Below are positions 34,718-43,201 of a stretch of DNA of 64,000 bases, piece after piece. Origin of the DNA: Nocardia cyriacigeorgica (GTDB lineage Bacteria; Actinomycetota; Actinomycetes; Mycobacteriales; Mycobacteriaceae); contig NZ_JAAGVC010000031.1 of the NCBI RefSeq assembly GCF_010858045.1, positions 1-64,000 on the forward strand, written 5' to 3'. Made by a program: the position numbers and the translations under genes. Each line of letters opens with the position of its first letter. The stretch's first letter is position 1. The notes below the pieces were generated by a model. The model had not been told where the DNA came from and made no database searches. It saw only the letters and a list, made by a program, of their open reading frames with translations.

Positions 34718-36303
34718 CCACGACGACGCTCACCGGCACCGGTATCCTCACCCGCTTCTTCCTGCGCCGGGAACGCATCGCGCTGGCCTGCTGGCTACTC
34801 GGCGGCACCTTCGTCTACTACTCGCAGGCCGTCGGCGTGGACGTCGCCTATCCGACCCAGGCCGATCTGGACCGGGTCGCGGCCAGCATGCAGGGCAATG
34901 CCGCCATGGTGGCCATGGCGGGCCCGCCCCGGGTGCTCGACACCATCGGCGGCCAAGTGGCGTTCCAGGCCAGCGCTTTCGGGATGATCGTCGCCGGGTT
35001 GATGAGTATGTTCCTGATCGGCAGGCATACCCGCGCCAACGAGGAGACCGGCCGCGACGAGCTCATCCGTTCCGGCGTGGTCGGCAGGCACGCCGGGTTC
35101 ACCGGCGCGACCATCCTCGCGGTGCTGGCCAACCTGGTCTACGGCGTGGCCGTGGCGTTGAGCCTGATCTCCTACGGATTGCCCGCGGCCGGTTCGATCG
35201 CACTCGGTGTCGGCGCCACCTGCGCCGGTCTGGTGTTCATGGCCATCGCATTGCTGGCGGCCCAGCTCACCGAGAGCACCCGCGCGGTCTACGGCATCAC
35301 CGGGGCCGCGATCGCGGTGTCGTACGTGCTGCGCGCGGTCGGCGATGTGGGTAACGGGGTGTTGTCGTGGTTGTCACCGCTGGGCTGGGGGCAGGCCATG
35401 CGGCCCTACGACGGCGAGATCTGGTGGCCCGCACTGCTCTCGCTCGCCGTGGCCGTCGCGATCACACTCGCGGCGCGGCGGGTGCTCGATCATCGCGACT
35501 TCGGTGCGGGCGTGCTGCCACCACGCCCCGGGCCGGCGCGCGCGGGAGAATCCTTGCGGAGTGCATTCGGACTGGCCTGGCGATTGCAGCGCGGATCGCT
35601 CATCGGCTGGTCGGTCGGGATGCTGCTGGCCGGGCTGGCTTTCGGGTCGATCGGCGACGATGTGGGCGATCTGCTCGGCGACGTCGATCTCGGCGAGATG
35701 CTCGGGCAGGACGTCGGCAGCCTGGTGGACGCCTTCTACGCCATGTCTGCGGGATTGCTGGCGTTGATCGGTTCGGCCTACACGATCTCCGCCGGCCTGC
35801 GCCCGCGCGCGGAGGAAGCGGCCGGGCGGGTGGAGCCGCTGCTGTCCACCGATCTGCCGCGGCTGCGCTGGCTGGCCGGGCATCTGGTGATCATGCTGGC
35901 CGGCTCGGCGGTGGTGCTCGCCCTCGGCGGGTTCGGTATGGGGCTGATGTACGGCGCGATGACCGGGGACATGTCGCAGCTGCTTCCGCTGCTCGGCGCG
36001 TCGCTGACCTACCTGCCCGCAGTGTGGGTGCTGGGCGGAATCACGGTGGTGTTGTTCGGATTTCTGCCACTGGCCACCGTCGGCGCCTGGATCGCGCTGG
36101 CGTTCTGCTTCGTGGTGCTGATGTTCGGGGCGACCCTGAAATTCCCGGACTGGTTGATGAGCATCTCCCCCTTCGACAATATCCCGCTGGTGCCTGCGGT
36201 GGATTTCGCGGCGGCGCCGGTACTGATCACCGCGGTCGTGGCGGCGCTGCTGTGCGTGGTGGGCGCGTTGGGTTTCCGGCACCGGGACATCGAAACCAAC
36301 TGA
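34714..36303 (+). CDS. ABC exporter permease, polyketide-antibiotic type
   Basis: 529 residues with about 12 predicted transmembrane segments in two six-helix halves, for example IALACWLLGGTFVYYSQAVG, SLISYGLPAAGSIALGVGA and VLGGITVVLFGFLPLATVGA. This double-length ABC-2 permease is typical of TnrB/OleC-like exporters of polyketides. The start overlaps the ATPase stop. Substrate unknown. Followed by a hairpin before the convergent P450 operon. Confidence 0.92.
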   Translation: MTTTTLTGTGILTRFFLRRERIALACWLLGGTFVYYSQAVGVDVAYPTQADLDRVAASMQGNAAMVAMAGPPRVLDTIGGQVAFQASAFGMIVAGLMSMFLIGRHTRANEETGRDELIRSGVVGRHAGFTGATILAVLANLVYGVAVALSLISYGLPAAGSIALGVGATCAGLVFMAIALLAAQLTESTRAVYGITGAAIAVSYVLRAVGDVGNGVLSWLSPLGWGQAMRPYDGEIWWPALLSLAVAVAITLAARRVLDHRDFGAGVLPPRPGPARAGESLRSAFGLAWRLQRGSLIGWSVGMLLAGLAFGSIGDDVGDLLGDVDLGEMLGQDVGSLVDAFYAMSAGLLALIGSAYTISAGLRPRAEEAAGRVEPLLSTDLPRLRWLAGHLVIMLAGSAVVLALGGFGMGLMYGAMTGDMSQLLPLLGASLTYLPAVWVLGGITVVLFGFLPLATVGAWIALAFCFVVLMFGATLKFPDWLMSISPFDNIPLVPAVDFAAAPVLITAVVAALLCVVGALGFRHRDIETN

Positions 36304-36328
36304 TCGGTCCCCGCATCCGGCGCCGCGG

Positions 36329-36362
36329 CGGGCCGCTTCCCGGAGCGGCGGGAAGCGGCCCG
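36329..36362. terminator. Bidirectional hairpin terminator
   Basis: A perfect 13-bp stem CGGGCCGCTTCCC (36329-36341) with GGGAAGCGGCCCG (36350-36362) between the convergent ABC permease and P450 genes. Confidence 0.8.
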
Positions 36363-36366
36363 AACC

Positions 36367-37623
36367 TCAGCGCACCGTCAATGGCGGCGAGGGCGGGAAC
36401 ACCACCGGCATGGCGGCCAGTGCACGGTGGAACGGGCCCGGACGCCAACTCAGCTGATCCGGCGGCACCGCCAACCGCATCTCGGGCAGCACGTCGAGCA
36501 ACTGGTCGATCGCGTCCTGCACCACCAGGTAGGCCACCGATTTGGCCGGGCAGGCATGCGGGCCGGCGCTCCACGACAGATGCGAACGGTTGTCGACGTA
36601 GCGGCCGGCGCTGACCTCGGGATCGTTGTTGCAGCCGGTCATGCTGATCACCACGGGCTGATGCGCGGGCAGCCACACCCCGTCGATGAGGATCGGCTGG
36701 CGTGGATAGCTCACGCAGAAGTTCGCCATCGGCGGGTCGGTGAACAGCACTTCGTCGAGCGCGTCGCGGGTGGACAGGCTCCCGCCCAGCACGCTGCCGG
36801 CGAAGCGATCGTCGGTGAGCATCAACAGCACGGTGTTGACGATCAGGTTCTGCTGCGGCTCGATCCCCGCACCGTAGAGAGTGACCAGCTGATGGATCAT
36901 CTCTTCCTCGGTCAGCGCCGCCGGATGATTCAGCAGCCGGGTGGCGATGTCGTCGGCGGGATTCACCCGTTTATCGGCGACCAATTCCATCACCGCTTCG
37001 GTGATCATCGCATTGCCACGCTCGGCGTCGATACCGTCGAAGATCGCCTGCATGCCGGTGGCCACCCGCTGCCCGAGTTCGGCTGGGAAACCGAGGATTT
37101 CGTTGAGCACGGCGAAGGTGAGCGGGAACGCGTACTGGCTGATCAGCTCCGCGGAGCCGGACTCGCAGAAGGTATTGATCAACGGGATCGCGATCTTTTC
37201 GACCGTGCTGTGCAGGGTGTGCAGGTCGACGCCATTGATGGCCTCGGTGTAGGCCTGCCGGTACCTGGCGTGCTCGGCGCCGGTGCTGCGCAGGGCTTGC
37301 GGACGCCATTCCAGCAGCGGCAGCACCGGGCAATCCGGCGGAATATCCTTCTGCCACACACGCGGATCGGCGGGAAAATGGTCCGGATCGTTGAGGATGC
37401 GCACCGCGGTGCGATATCCGATCACCAGGGTGGCGGGGACGCCGGGCGCCAGTTCTACCGGGACGAGGGCGCCGTAGCGTTCCCGCATCTCCCGATAGGC
37501 CCGGTGCGGGTCGGCGGCGAATTCCGCCGCGTAGAGCGAGATACGAGGCCCGTCGGTATCCATCGGCATGGCCCGGGTGACGGGACAGGATCGGCCGGTG
37601 TCGGCGAGTTGGTGCATGGTCAC
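36367..37623 (-). CDS. Cytochrome P450, conservon type without ExxR (third copy)
   Basis: 418 residues from GTG 37623, with GGAG 8 bases upstream (ATG 37617 is the alternative). Clearly a P450 by length and by the heme region SAGPHACPAKSVA with the axial cysteine, but the usual FGxGxHxCxG is changed. The K-helix ExxR motif is replaced by DEVLFTDPP (Arg to Phe), and the I-helix reads YGAGIEPQQN without the acid-Thr pair. These are features of the CYP157-like P450s of Streptomyces conservons. Separated from the upstream P450 by 430 bp, so it may have its own promoter. Confidence 0.88.
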   Translation of the reverse strand: MTMHQLADTGRSCPVTRAMPMDTDGPRISLYAAEFAADPHRAYREMRERYGALVPVELAPGVPATLVIGYRTAVRILNDPDHFPADPRVWQKDIPPDCPVLPLLEWRPQALRSTGAEHARYRQAYTEAINGVDLHTLHSTVEKIAIPLINTFCESGSAELISQYAFPLTFAVLNEILGFPAELGQRVATGMQAIFDGIDAERGNAMITEAVMELVADKRVNPADDIATRLLNHPAALTEEEMIHQLVTLYGAGIEPQQNLIVNTVLLMLTDDRFAGSVLGGSLSTRDALDEVLFTDPPMANFCVSYPRQPILIDGVWLPAHQPVVISMTGCNNDPEVSAGRYVDNRSHLSWSAGPHACPAKSVAYLVVQDAIDQLLDVLPEMRLAVPPDQLSWRPGPFHRALAAMPVVFPPSPPLTVR

Positions 37624-38053
37624 GATACGAACTCCAGGTCTGACCTCGGCGAGAAGCGACCGGACGGCGCCGGGTCACCGTCGGTCGTCGCCGTAGGGGC
37701 GGGCCAGGGCGCGCCGCTGCGCCCGTACGCCATGCCCACGAGAAAAACGATCGGCGAGGGCGGCGGCTCCGGCCGGCTGTGCGCACAGCCTCGAAGTCCA
37801 CAGCCCCGCTGCCTGCTCCCGAACCGCGTTCGACAGCAGCGGTCTCACATACCCTCCGCCCCCTTCGTGCGGGCAACTCCCGGTGCCCGTGTACAGCTGC
37901 AGGCCCGACTGTACCGTCGCGGCGGGCGCTCCCGCGAGCGAACAGAAATACTCGTATTTCGTTGTGAGACTTCATCACATGACGGCTCACGCCTGGCAAC
38001 CTGGGCGTGCGGCTACGCACGTTGCGAGCACGAACGTCGCGGGCGCGAACCCG
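37624..38053. promoter_or_regulatory. Gap between P450 genes with AT-rich palindrome
   Basis: No coding frame has support in these 430 bases. An AT-rich island contains the palindrome GAAATAC-TC-GTATTTC at 37945-37960, unlike the GC-rich surroundings, and could be an operator for the downstream P450 or an internal promoter. A candidate transcript from here would have a leader of over 300 nt. Confidence 0.4.
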
Positions 38054-39322
38054 TCAGTGAGTGGGCAGGGGCGGCGATTTCGGGAAGACCGCGGGCAGTG
38101 CCGACAGCGCGCGATGGAACGGGCCCGGCCGCCAGGTGAGCTGTTCGGCGGGAATCGCCAACGCCAGCTCCGGCAGCGCGTCCAGCAATTCGTCGATGGC
38201 GTCACACGCCACCAGATAGGCCACCGATCGTGCCGGGCAGGCGTGCGGGCCTGCGCTGAAGGCCAGATGCGAACGGTTGTCCGCGTACTGCCCGTTGTTG
38301 ATCGCCGGATCGTTGTTGCAGCCGGTCATGCTGATCACCACCGGCTGGTGCGCGGGCAGCCACACCCCGTCCACCATGGTGGGCTGACGGGGATAGGTGC
38401 TACAGAAATTGGCCATCGGCGGGTCGGTGAACAACACCTCGTCGAGCGCGTCGCGGGTCGACAGGCTGCCGTCGAGCACACTGCCGGCGAACCGGTCGTC
38501 GGTGAGCATCAGCCGCAGTGTGTTGACGATCAGGTTCTGCAGCGGCTCGATGCCTGCCCCGTAGAGCACCACCAGCTGCTGCACCATTTCCGCGTCCGAC
38601 AGCCCGGTCTCGTGCCGCAACAGCCGGGTGGTCAGGTCGTCGCCGGGCTCGCGGCGTTTGCGCTCGGTCAGCTCGGCCAGTGCCTGCTCCAGCATCGCGT
38701 TGCCCTGCTCGGCGTCGATGCCTTCGAAGATCGCGGCCATCCCGGTGGCCACCCGCTGACCGATATCGGGCGGGCAGCCCAGCAGCTCGTTGAGCACCGC
38801 GAACGTCAATGGGAAGGCGTACTGGCCGATCAGATCGACGCTGCCGTCCTGGCAGAACGAGTTGATCAGCGACGCCGCGATCCGCGCGACGGTCGCGTGC
38901 AAGCCGTGCAGGTCCACCTGGTTCAGTGCCCAGGTGTTCGCCGAGCGATAGCGCAGATGCTCGGCGCCGGTGGTACGCAACGCGGTGGTGCGGAATTCCA
39001 GCATCGGCAGCACCGGGCAATCGAGTGGAATGTCCTTCTGCCACATGCGGGGGTCGGCCGGGAAATGCTCGGGATCGTTGAGGATCCGCACGGCCGTGTG
39101 ATATCCGATCACCAGCGTCGCGTGGATACCCGGTGACAGTTCGACCGGGACCAGTGGTCCGAAGCGCTCGCGCATCTCGCGATAGGCGCCGTGCGGATCG
39201 GCCGCGAATTCCGCCGAATACAGCGAAACCCGCGGCCCATCGGCATCGTGCGGAGATACGTGCCGAACCGGGCACGAACCGGTGGACGCGTTCGAATGGT
39301 GCGTTGCCCAGTTGAGACTCAT
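38054..39322 (-). CDS. Cytochrome P450, conservon type without ExxR (second copy)
   Basis: 422 residues from ATG 39322, 11 bp after the preceding P450 stop. Strongly similar to the copies at 36367 and 40578: shared ADPHGAYREMRERFG, AVRILNDPEHFPADPR and LPAHQPVVISMTGCNNDP. Heme region SAGPHACPARSVA; K-helix DEVLFTDPP with Phe in place of Arg; I-helix YGAGIEPLQN. Electron-transfer and oxygen-activation ability are doubtful with this set of changes, though heme binding should persist. Probably a tandem duplicate within the conservon operon. Confidence 0.88.
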   Translation of the reverse strand: MSLNWATHHSNASTGSCPVRHVSPHDADGPRVSLYSAEFAADPHGAYREMRERFGPLVPVELSPGIHATLVIGYHTAVRILNDPEHFPADPRMWQKDIPLDCPVLPMLEFRTTALRTTGAEHLRYRSANTWALNQVDLHGLHATVARIAASLINSFCQDGSVDLIGQYAFPLTFAVLNELLGCPPDIGQRVATGMAAIFEGIDAEQGNAMLEQALAELTERKRREPGDDLTTRLLRHETGLSDAEMVQQLVVLYGAGIEPLQNLIVNTLRLMLTDDRFAGSVLDGSLSTRDALDEVLFTDPPMANFCSTYPRQPTMVDGVWLPAHQPVVISMTGCNNDPAINNGQYADNRSHLAFSAGPHACPARSVAYLVACDAIDELLDALPELALAIPAEQLTWRPGPFHRALSALPAVFPKSPPLPTH

Positions 39323-39333
39323 CAAGAAACTTG

Positions 39334-40566
39334 TTACCGCTCCGCGCTCAGATAAACCGGTAGGTGCTGATGACCGTTGGAGACGAAGCTGACCACCGGC
39401 TGCAATTCGGACTCTTCAACGGCCAGTCGCAGGCCGGGGAACCGGGCGAACAACGCGGGCAGCGCCAGCTCACCCTCCATCCGCGCCAGCGGCGACCCCA
39501 GGCAGTGGTGGGCGCCGTAGCCGAAGGCGAGATGATCCTTGTTCTTCCGCTCCAGATCGAAGACGTCGGCGCTGGCGCCGTGCACCTTCGGATCGCGGCT
39601 GGCCGCGGCGTAGGAGGCCAGGATCGCCTCGCCCTTGGCGATGTGCACTCCCCCGTCGAGTTCGATGTCGTCCACGGCGTAGCGCAGCGGCAGATGCGCG
39701 ACCGGCGCCTGGAACCGCAACGTCTCCTCGACGACGTCGGTCCACGGCACCCGGCCCGACTCCACCGCCGCGCGCTGCTCGGGATGGGTCAGCAGCGCGA
39801 CGATGGCCTGGTCGAGCAGGTTGACCGTGGTCTCGTGCCCGGCATTGATGACCAGCATCAGCGTGTCGACCAGTTCCTTCTCGCTCAGCTGCGAGCCGTC
39901 TTCCTCGTCGCGTGCGGCGATCAGCGCACTGGTCAGGTCGTCGCCGGGATTCACCCGCCGATAGGTGACCAATTCGGTGACCAGCCCGTACATCTCGACG
40001 TAGTTGGCCCCCGCGGCTTCCTGACTGATGGTGGTGTCGAAATACCGGTCCACGCAGGTGCGCAGGCCCGCGTTCAATGCCTCGGGCACACCGAGCATCT
40101 CGGTGATGACCCGGATCGGCACCGGGTAGGCGTAGTGCGCCCGCAGATCGACCACCTCGCCGGCGGGCATCGCCGCGAGCGCGTCCAGCAGTTCGCCGGT
40201 GATCTGTTCGATGCGCGGACGCAGGGCGGCGGTGCGGCGCGCGGTGAACGCGCGCGCCACCAGCCTGCGCAGCCGCCGATGCTCGGTGCCGTAGGCGGTG
40301 AACATGTTGTCCACGGCGATCCACGGGAACAGCGGCCACTCCTGGGTGATCTCGCCGTTGATGAACGCCGTCCAATGTTGCCGGGGGTCCTTCGACACCC
40401 GCGGATCGGCCAGCAGGCTCTTGAGCGCGGCAGCGTCGGTCACCGACCACGCGGGCACCCCGTTGGGCAGCTCCACCAGCGCCGCCGGTCCACGCTCACG
40501 AAGCCGCGCGGCCTCCCCGTGGGTATCAGCGCCCGCCATGTCAAGGACGATCGTTTCGCGCTCCAT
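39334..40566 (-). CDS. Cytochrome P450, canonical (CYP105/CYP154-like)
   Basis: 410 residues from ATG 40566, with AAGGA 8 bases upstream. It carries all classical motifs: I-helix INAGHETT, K-helix EETLRF (ExxR), and the heme loop FGYGAHHCLGSPLAR. It is therefore a normal soluble bacterial class I P450 needing ferredoxin and reductase, none of which is adjacent. It is sandwiched between ExxR-less P450s, as CYP154 enzymes are beside CYP157 in Streptomyces conservons. Substrate unknown. Confidence 0.92.
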   Translation of the reverse strand: MERETIVLDMAGADTHGEAARLRERGPAALVELPNGVPAWSVTDAAALKSLLADPRVSKDPRQHWTAFINGEITQEWPLFPWIAVDNMFTAYGTEHRRLRRLVARAFTARRTAALRPRIEQITGELLDALAAMPAGEVVDLRAHYAYPVPIRVITEMLGVPEALNAGLRTCVDRYFDTTISQEAAGANYVEMYGLVTELVTYRRVNPGDDLTSALIAARDEEDGSQLSEKELVDTLMLVINAGHETTVNLLDQAIVALLTHPEQRAAVESGRVPWTDVVEETLRFQAPVAHLPLRYAVDDIELDGGVHIAKGEAILASYAAASRDPKVHGASADVFDLERKNKDHLAFGYGAHHCLGSPLARMEGELALPALFARFPGLRLAVEESELQPVVSFVSNGHQHLPVYLSAER

Positions 40567-40577
40567 CACAGCAATCC

Positions 40578-41846
40578 TTACCCTATGTTCAACGGTGGGG
40601 ATTCAGGGAAGACAACGGGCAGTGCCGTCAGCGCCCGGTGGAAAGGCCCTGGGCGCCACGACAATTCCTCCGGCGGTTCGGCGAGCCGCATCTCCGGCAG
40701 CGCGTCGAGCAGCTGGTCGATGGCCTCCTGCACCACCACCAGCGCCACCGACTGCGCGGGGCAGGCATGCGGTCCGATGCTCCACGCCAGATGCGAACGA
40801 TTGCCCGCCAGCTCGCCGCCGCGGATCGCCGGATCGGTATTGCAGCCGGCCAGGCTGATCAGCACCGGCTGATGCGCGGGCAGCCACGCGTTGTCGATCA
40901 GGATCGGCTGGCGCGGGTAGGTGGTGCAGAAATTCGCCATCGGCGGGTCGTTGAACAACACCTCGTCGAGCGCGTCGCGAGTCGACAGACTGCCGCCGAG
41001 CATGTCGCCGCCGAAGCGGTCGTCGGTGAGCATCAGCAGCAGGGTGTTGAGGATCAGGTTCTGCTGCGGTTCGAGGCCGGCGCCGTAGAAGCTGATCAGA
41101 TTCGACAGCAGCTCCTCGTCGTCCAGGTTCGCCGGATGCGATACCAGCACCGAGGTGACGTCGTCGCCGGGCTGCGACCGCTTGAGCTGGATGAGTTCCA
41201 TCAGCGCCTCGCTGAGGTAGTTCATCCCCCATTCGGCGTTGACGGTGTCGAACAGCGCGGCCATACCGGTGGCCACCCGCTGACCCAATTCCGGTGAGCA
41301 GCCGACCATCCGGTTCAGCACCTCGAACACCAGCGGAAACGCGTAATCGGTGACGAGGTCGGCCGAGCCCTTTTCGCAGAAGGTGTTGATCAACGGGATC
41401 GCGATCTTCTCGACCGTCGCGTTCAGCGCGTTCAGATCGATCTTGTCGATCCCCGCGACGTAGGCCTCCCGGTACCGAGCGTGTGCCGTTCCGCTGTTGC
41501 GCAGCGCGTTCGGATACCACTCCATCATCGGCTTGACCGGCGAGTCCGGCGGAATACTCGTCTGCCAGGTGCGCGGGTCGGCCGGGAAGTGATCGGGATC
41601 GTTGAGGATCCGCACCGCCTCCTGATAGCCGATCACCAAGGTCGCGGGCACATCGGGAGCCAGATCGATCGGCACCAGCGAACCGAAACGCTTGCGCATT
41701 TCCCGGTAGGCGCGGTGCGGATCGTCGGAGAACTCCTCGGTGTACAGCGACACCCGGGGGCCGTCGGAATCGATCGGGGATCCGTGCGCGACAGGGCAAC
41801 CGCTCAACGGTGCGCGCGCTGCGGTGACGGGGTTATGGGTTGTCAA
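40578..41846 (-). CDS. Cytochrome P450, conservon type without ExxR (CvnE-like)
   Basis: 422 residues from TTG 41846, whose TTGA overlaps the GTPase stop and which has GGAG 9 bases upstream; earlier starts would overlap cvnD. Heme region SIGPHACPAQSVA; K-helix DEVLFNDPP replaces ExxR; I-helix YGAGLEPQQN. This is the P450 immediately after the GTPase, the position of cvnE. Coupled translation links it to the conservon, so it may be an effector or ligand-binding component rather than a turnover enzyme. Confidence 0.9.
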   Translation of the reverse strand: MTTHNPVTAARAPLSGCPVAHGSPIDSDGPRVSLYTEEFSDDPHRAYREMRKRFGSLVPIDLAPDVPATLVIGYQEAVRILNDPDHFPADPRTWQTSIPPDSPVKPMMEWYPNALRNSGTAHARYREAYVAGIDKIDLNALNATVEKIAIPLINTFCEKGSADLVTDYAFPLVFEVLNRMVGCSPELGQRVATGMAALFDTVNAEWGMNYLSEALMELIQLKRSQPGDDVTSVLVSHPANLDDEELLSNLISFYGAGLEPQQNLILNTLLLMLTDDRFGGDMLGGSLSTRDALDEVLFNDPPMANFCTTYPRQPILIDNAWLPAHQPVLISLAGCNTDPAIRGGELAGNRSHLAWSIGPHACPAQSVALVVVQEAIDQLLDALPEMRLAEPPEELSWRPGPFHRALTALPVVFPESPPLNIG

Positions 41847-42448
41847 AGACGAGACTCCAGTCGATGGAACAGGAATTCGACGAGCATGATCAACGAGCGC
41901 AGGCATGTGCCTCGGTCACGTGCGTCCAGAGCGGTCAACGGCGTGTCCGGGGTGAGGTCGAGCGCGTCCCGGATCTCGGACAGCGGAAAGCGGTTCGCGC
42001 CTTCGAACTCGTTGACGCCCACCGCGTACGGCACACCGCGTTCCTCGAGGACGGACAACACCTCGTCGGACTTCTCGATCCGGCGGGTGTCGACCAGGAC
42101 CAGCGCGCCGAGCGCACCACGGGCCAGCTCCTCCCACAACGGCACGAACCGCTGCTGCCCCGGCGTGCCGAACAGGTACAGCGCCAGTTCGGGATTGAGC
42201 GTGATGCGCCCGAAATCCATCGCCACCGTGGTCTGCACTTTGCCGGGCAGACCGGCCATATCGTCGATGCCGACGCTGGCCTGGGTGATGGTTTCCTCCG
42301 TGCGAAGCGGCTTGATCTCGGAAACACTGCTGACGAAGGTGGTCTTGCCGACGCCGAAATTCCCGGCGACGAGCAGTTTCACCGATCGGGTCACGGTCTC
42401 CGGCACATAGTCGACGGTGCGGTCAGGCCGGGAGAGCACGGAGCCCAT
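41843..42448 (-). CDS. cvnD: Conservon GTPase (CvnD-like)
   Basis: 201 residues from ATG 42448, with GGAGG 5-6 bases upstream. P-loop GNFGVGKTT, later DTRRIEK and NEFEG resembling the NKxD region, in a small Ras-like/MglA-type fold. It begins inside the end of cvnC (26-bp overlap) and its stop overlaps the first P450. In conservons CvnD is a membrane-associated GTPase controlled by CvnB and CvnA. Confidence 0.93.
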   Translation of the reverse strand: MGSVLSRPDRTVDYVPETVTRSVKLLVAGNFGVGKTTFVSSVSEIKPLRTEETITQASVGIDDMAGLPGKVQTTVAMDFGRITLNPELALYLFGTPGQQRFVPLWEELARGALGALVLVDTRRIEKSDEVLSVLEERGVPYAVGVNEFEGANRFPLSEIRDALDLTPDTPLTALDARDRGTCLRSLIMLVEFLFHRLESRL

Positions 42449-42770
42449 TGAGAACCTCCTGGAGCAAAGCTATCTCCGGCAGTGATTCGGCCGGTGTGGG
42501 TATGGCGAGGTGTTCGGTGTCGAGGAGGTCGGCGGCGAGAATCTTGACCACCGAGGGCGGCAGGTCCAGGTAGGCGGCTATCTCGGCGATCGACAGCGCA
42601 CCACGGGCACAGACGTCGGCCACTCGCCGCGCGTCGGGGCTCGTTCCCGGCCCCGGCTTCTGCACGGCGACGACGAGGGTGACCAGGTCCAATTCACGCG
42701 TCGGACGCGAGCGTCCCCTGGTCCGCACGTAGGCGCGGACCAGGTCGGGATCACGCCGCGGCCCGCTCAT
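42423..42770 (-). CDS. cvnC: DUF742 protein (CvnC-like)
   Basis: 115 residues from ATG 42770, overlapping the cvnB stop (ATGA). DUF742 winged-helix-like region with SIAEIAAYLDLPPSVVKILAADL. The first residues SGPRRDPDLVRAYVRTRGRS are typical of CvnC. Role in the complex unknown. The frame extends 26 bp into cvnD, a coupling typical of conservons. Confidence 0.92.
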   Translation of the reverse strand: MSGPRRDPDLVRAYVRTRGRSRPTRELDLVTLVVAVQKPGPGTSPDARRVADVCARGALSIAEIAAYLDLPPSVVKILAADLLDTEHLAIPTPAESLPEIALLQEVLNGLRALPA

Positions 42771-43201
42771 GACATTTCGCCGCCGTCAACGCTCCCGCGC
42801 GGCTGGCTGCCGAGTTCGTGGCCGACGCGCTCGGCCAGCTCGTTCATCCGGTGCGCGATGAGGCCCACGTCGATGTCGGTGGTGGTGGAAACTCCCAGCA
42901 GGGCGCCCTCGCCGGCCGCGGTGATGAGGATCATCCCCTGGTCGTACTCGGTCATGTTCTGCCGCACGCCGTTACCGGTGCCGCCGCAGAACTCACCGAG
43001 CGCCTTGCCGAGCGAACGCAGACCCGACGCCGCCGCGGCGAAACGCTCGGCGTCGTCCTTGGCGACTCCGCTGGAGTGCGCGATCCGCAGCCCGTCGTCG
43101 GACAGCAGGACCGCGAAGCGGACGCCAGGAATCTCGAGGTCCTCGAGTAACCAGCCGAGCTTGTTGGTGCTGTCGGTGACAACAGTTCTCGGTGAGCCCA
43201 T
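42767..43201 (-). CDS. cvnB: Roadblock/LC7 protein (CvnB-like)
   Basis: 144 residues from ATG 43201; the start shares one base with the cvnA stop (TGATG). Roadblock/LC7 fold, KLGWLLEDLEIPGVRFAVLLS, GLRSLGKALGEFCGG and LISRMNE-like C-terminal helix LIAHRMNELAERVG. By analogy with MglB, such proteins act on the partner GTPase CvnD. The earlier start at 43267 would overlap cvnA and lacks conservation. Confidence 0.92.
   Translation of the reverse strand: MGSPRTVVTDSTNKLGWLLEDLEIPGVRFAVLLSDDGLRIAHSSGVAKDDAERFAAAASGLRSLGKALGEFCGGTGNGVRQNMTEYDQGMILITAAGEGALLGVSTTTDIDVGLIAHRMNELAERVGHELGSQPRGSVDGGEMS

Noticed and set aside
36427..38139. 570-aa open frame antisense to a P450 and across the gap
   Set aside because: Shadow reading through non-coding sequence; His/Arg-rich composition.
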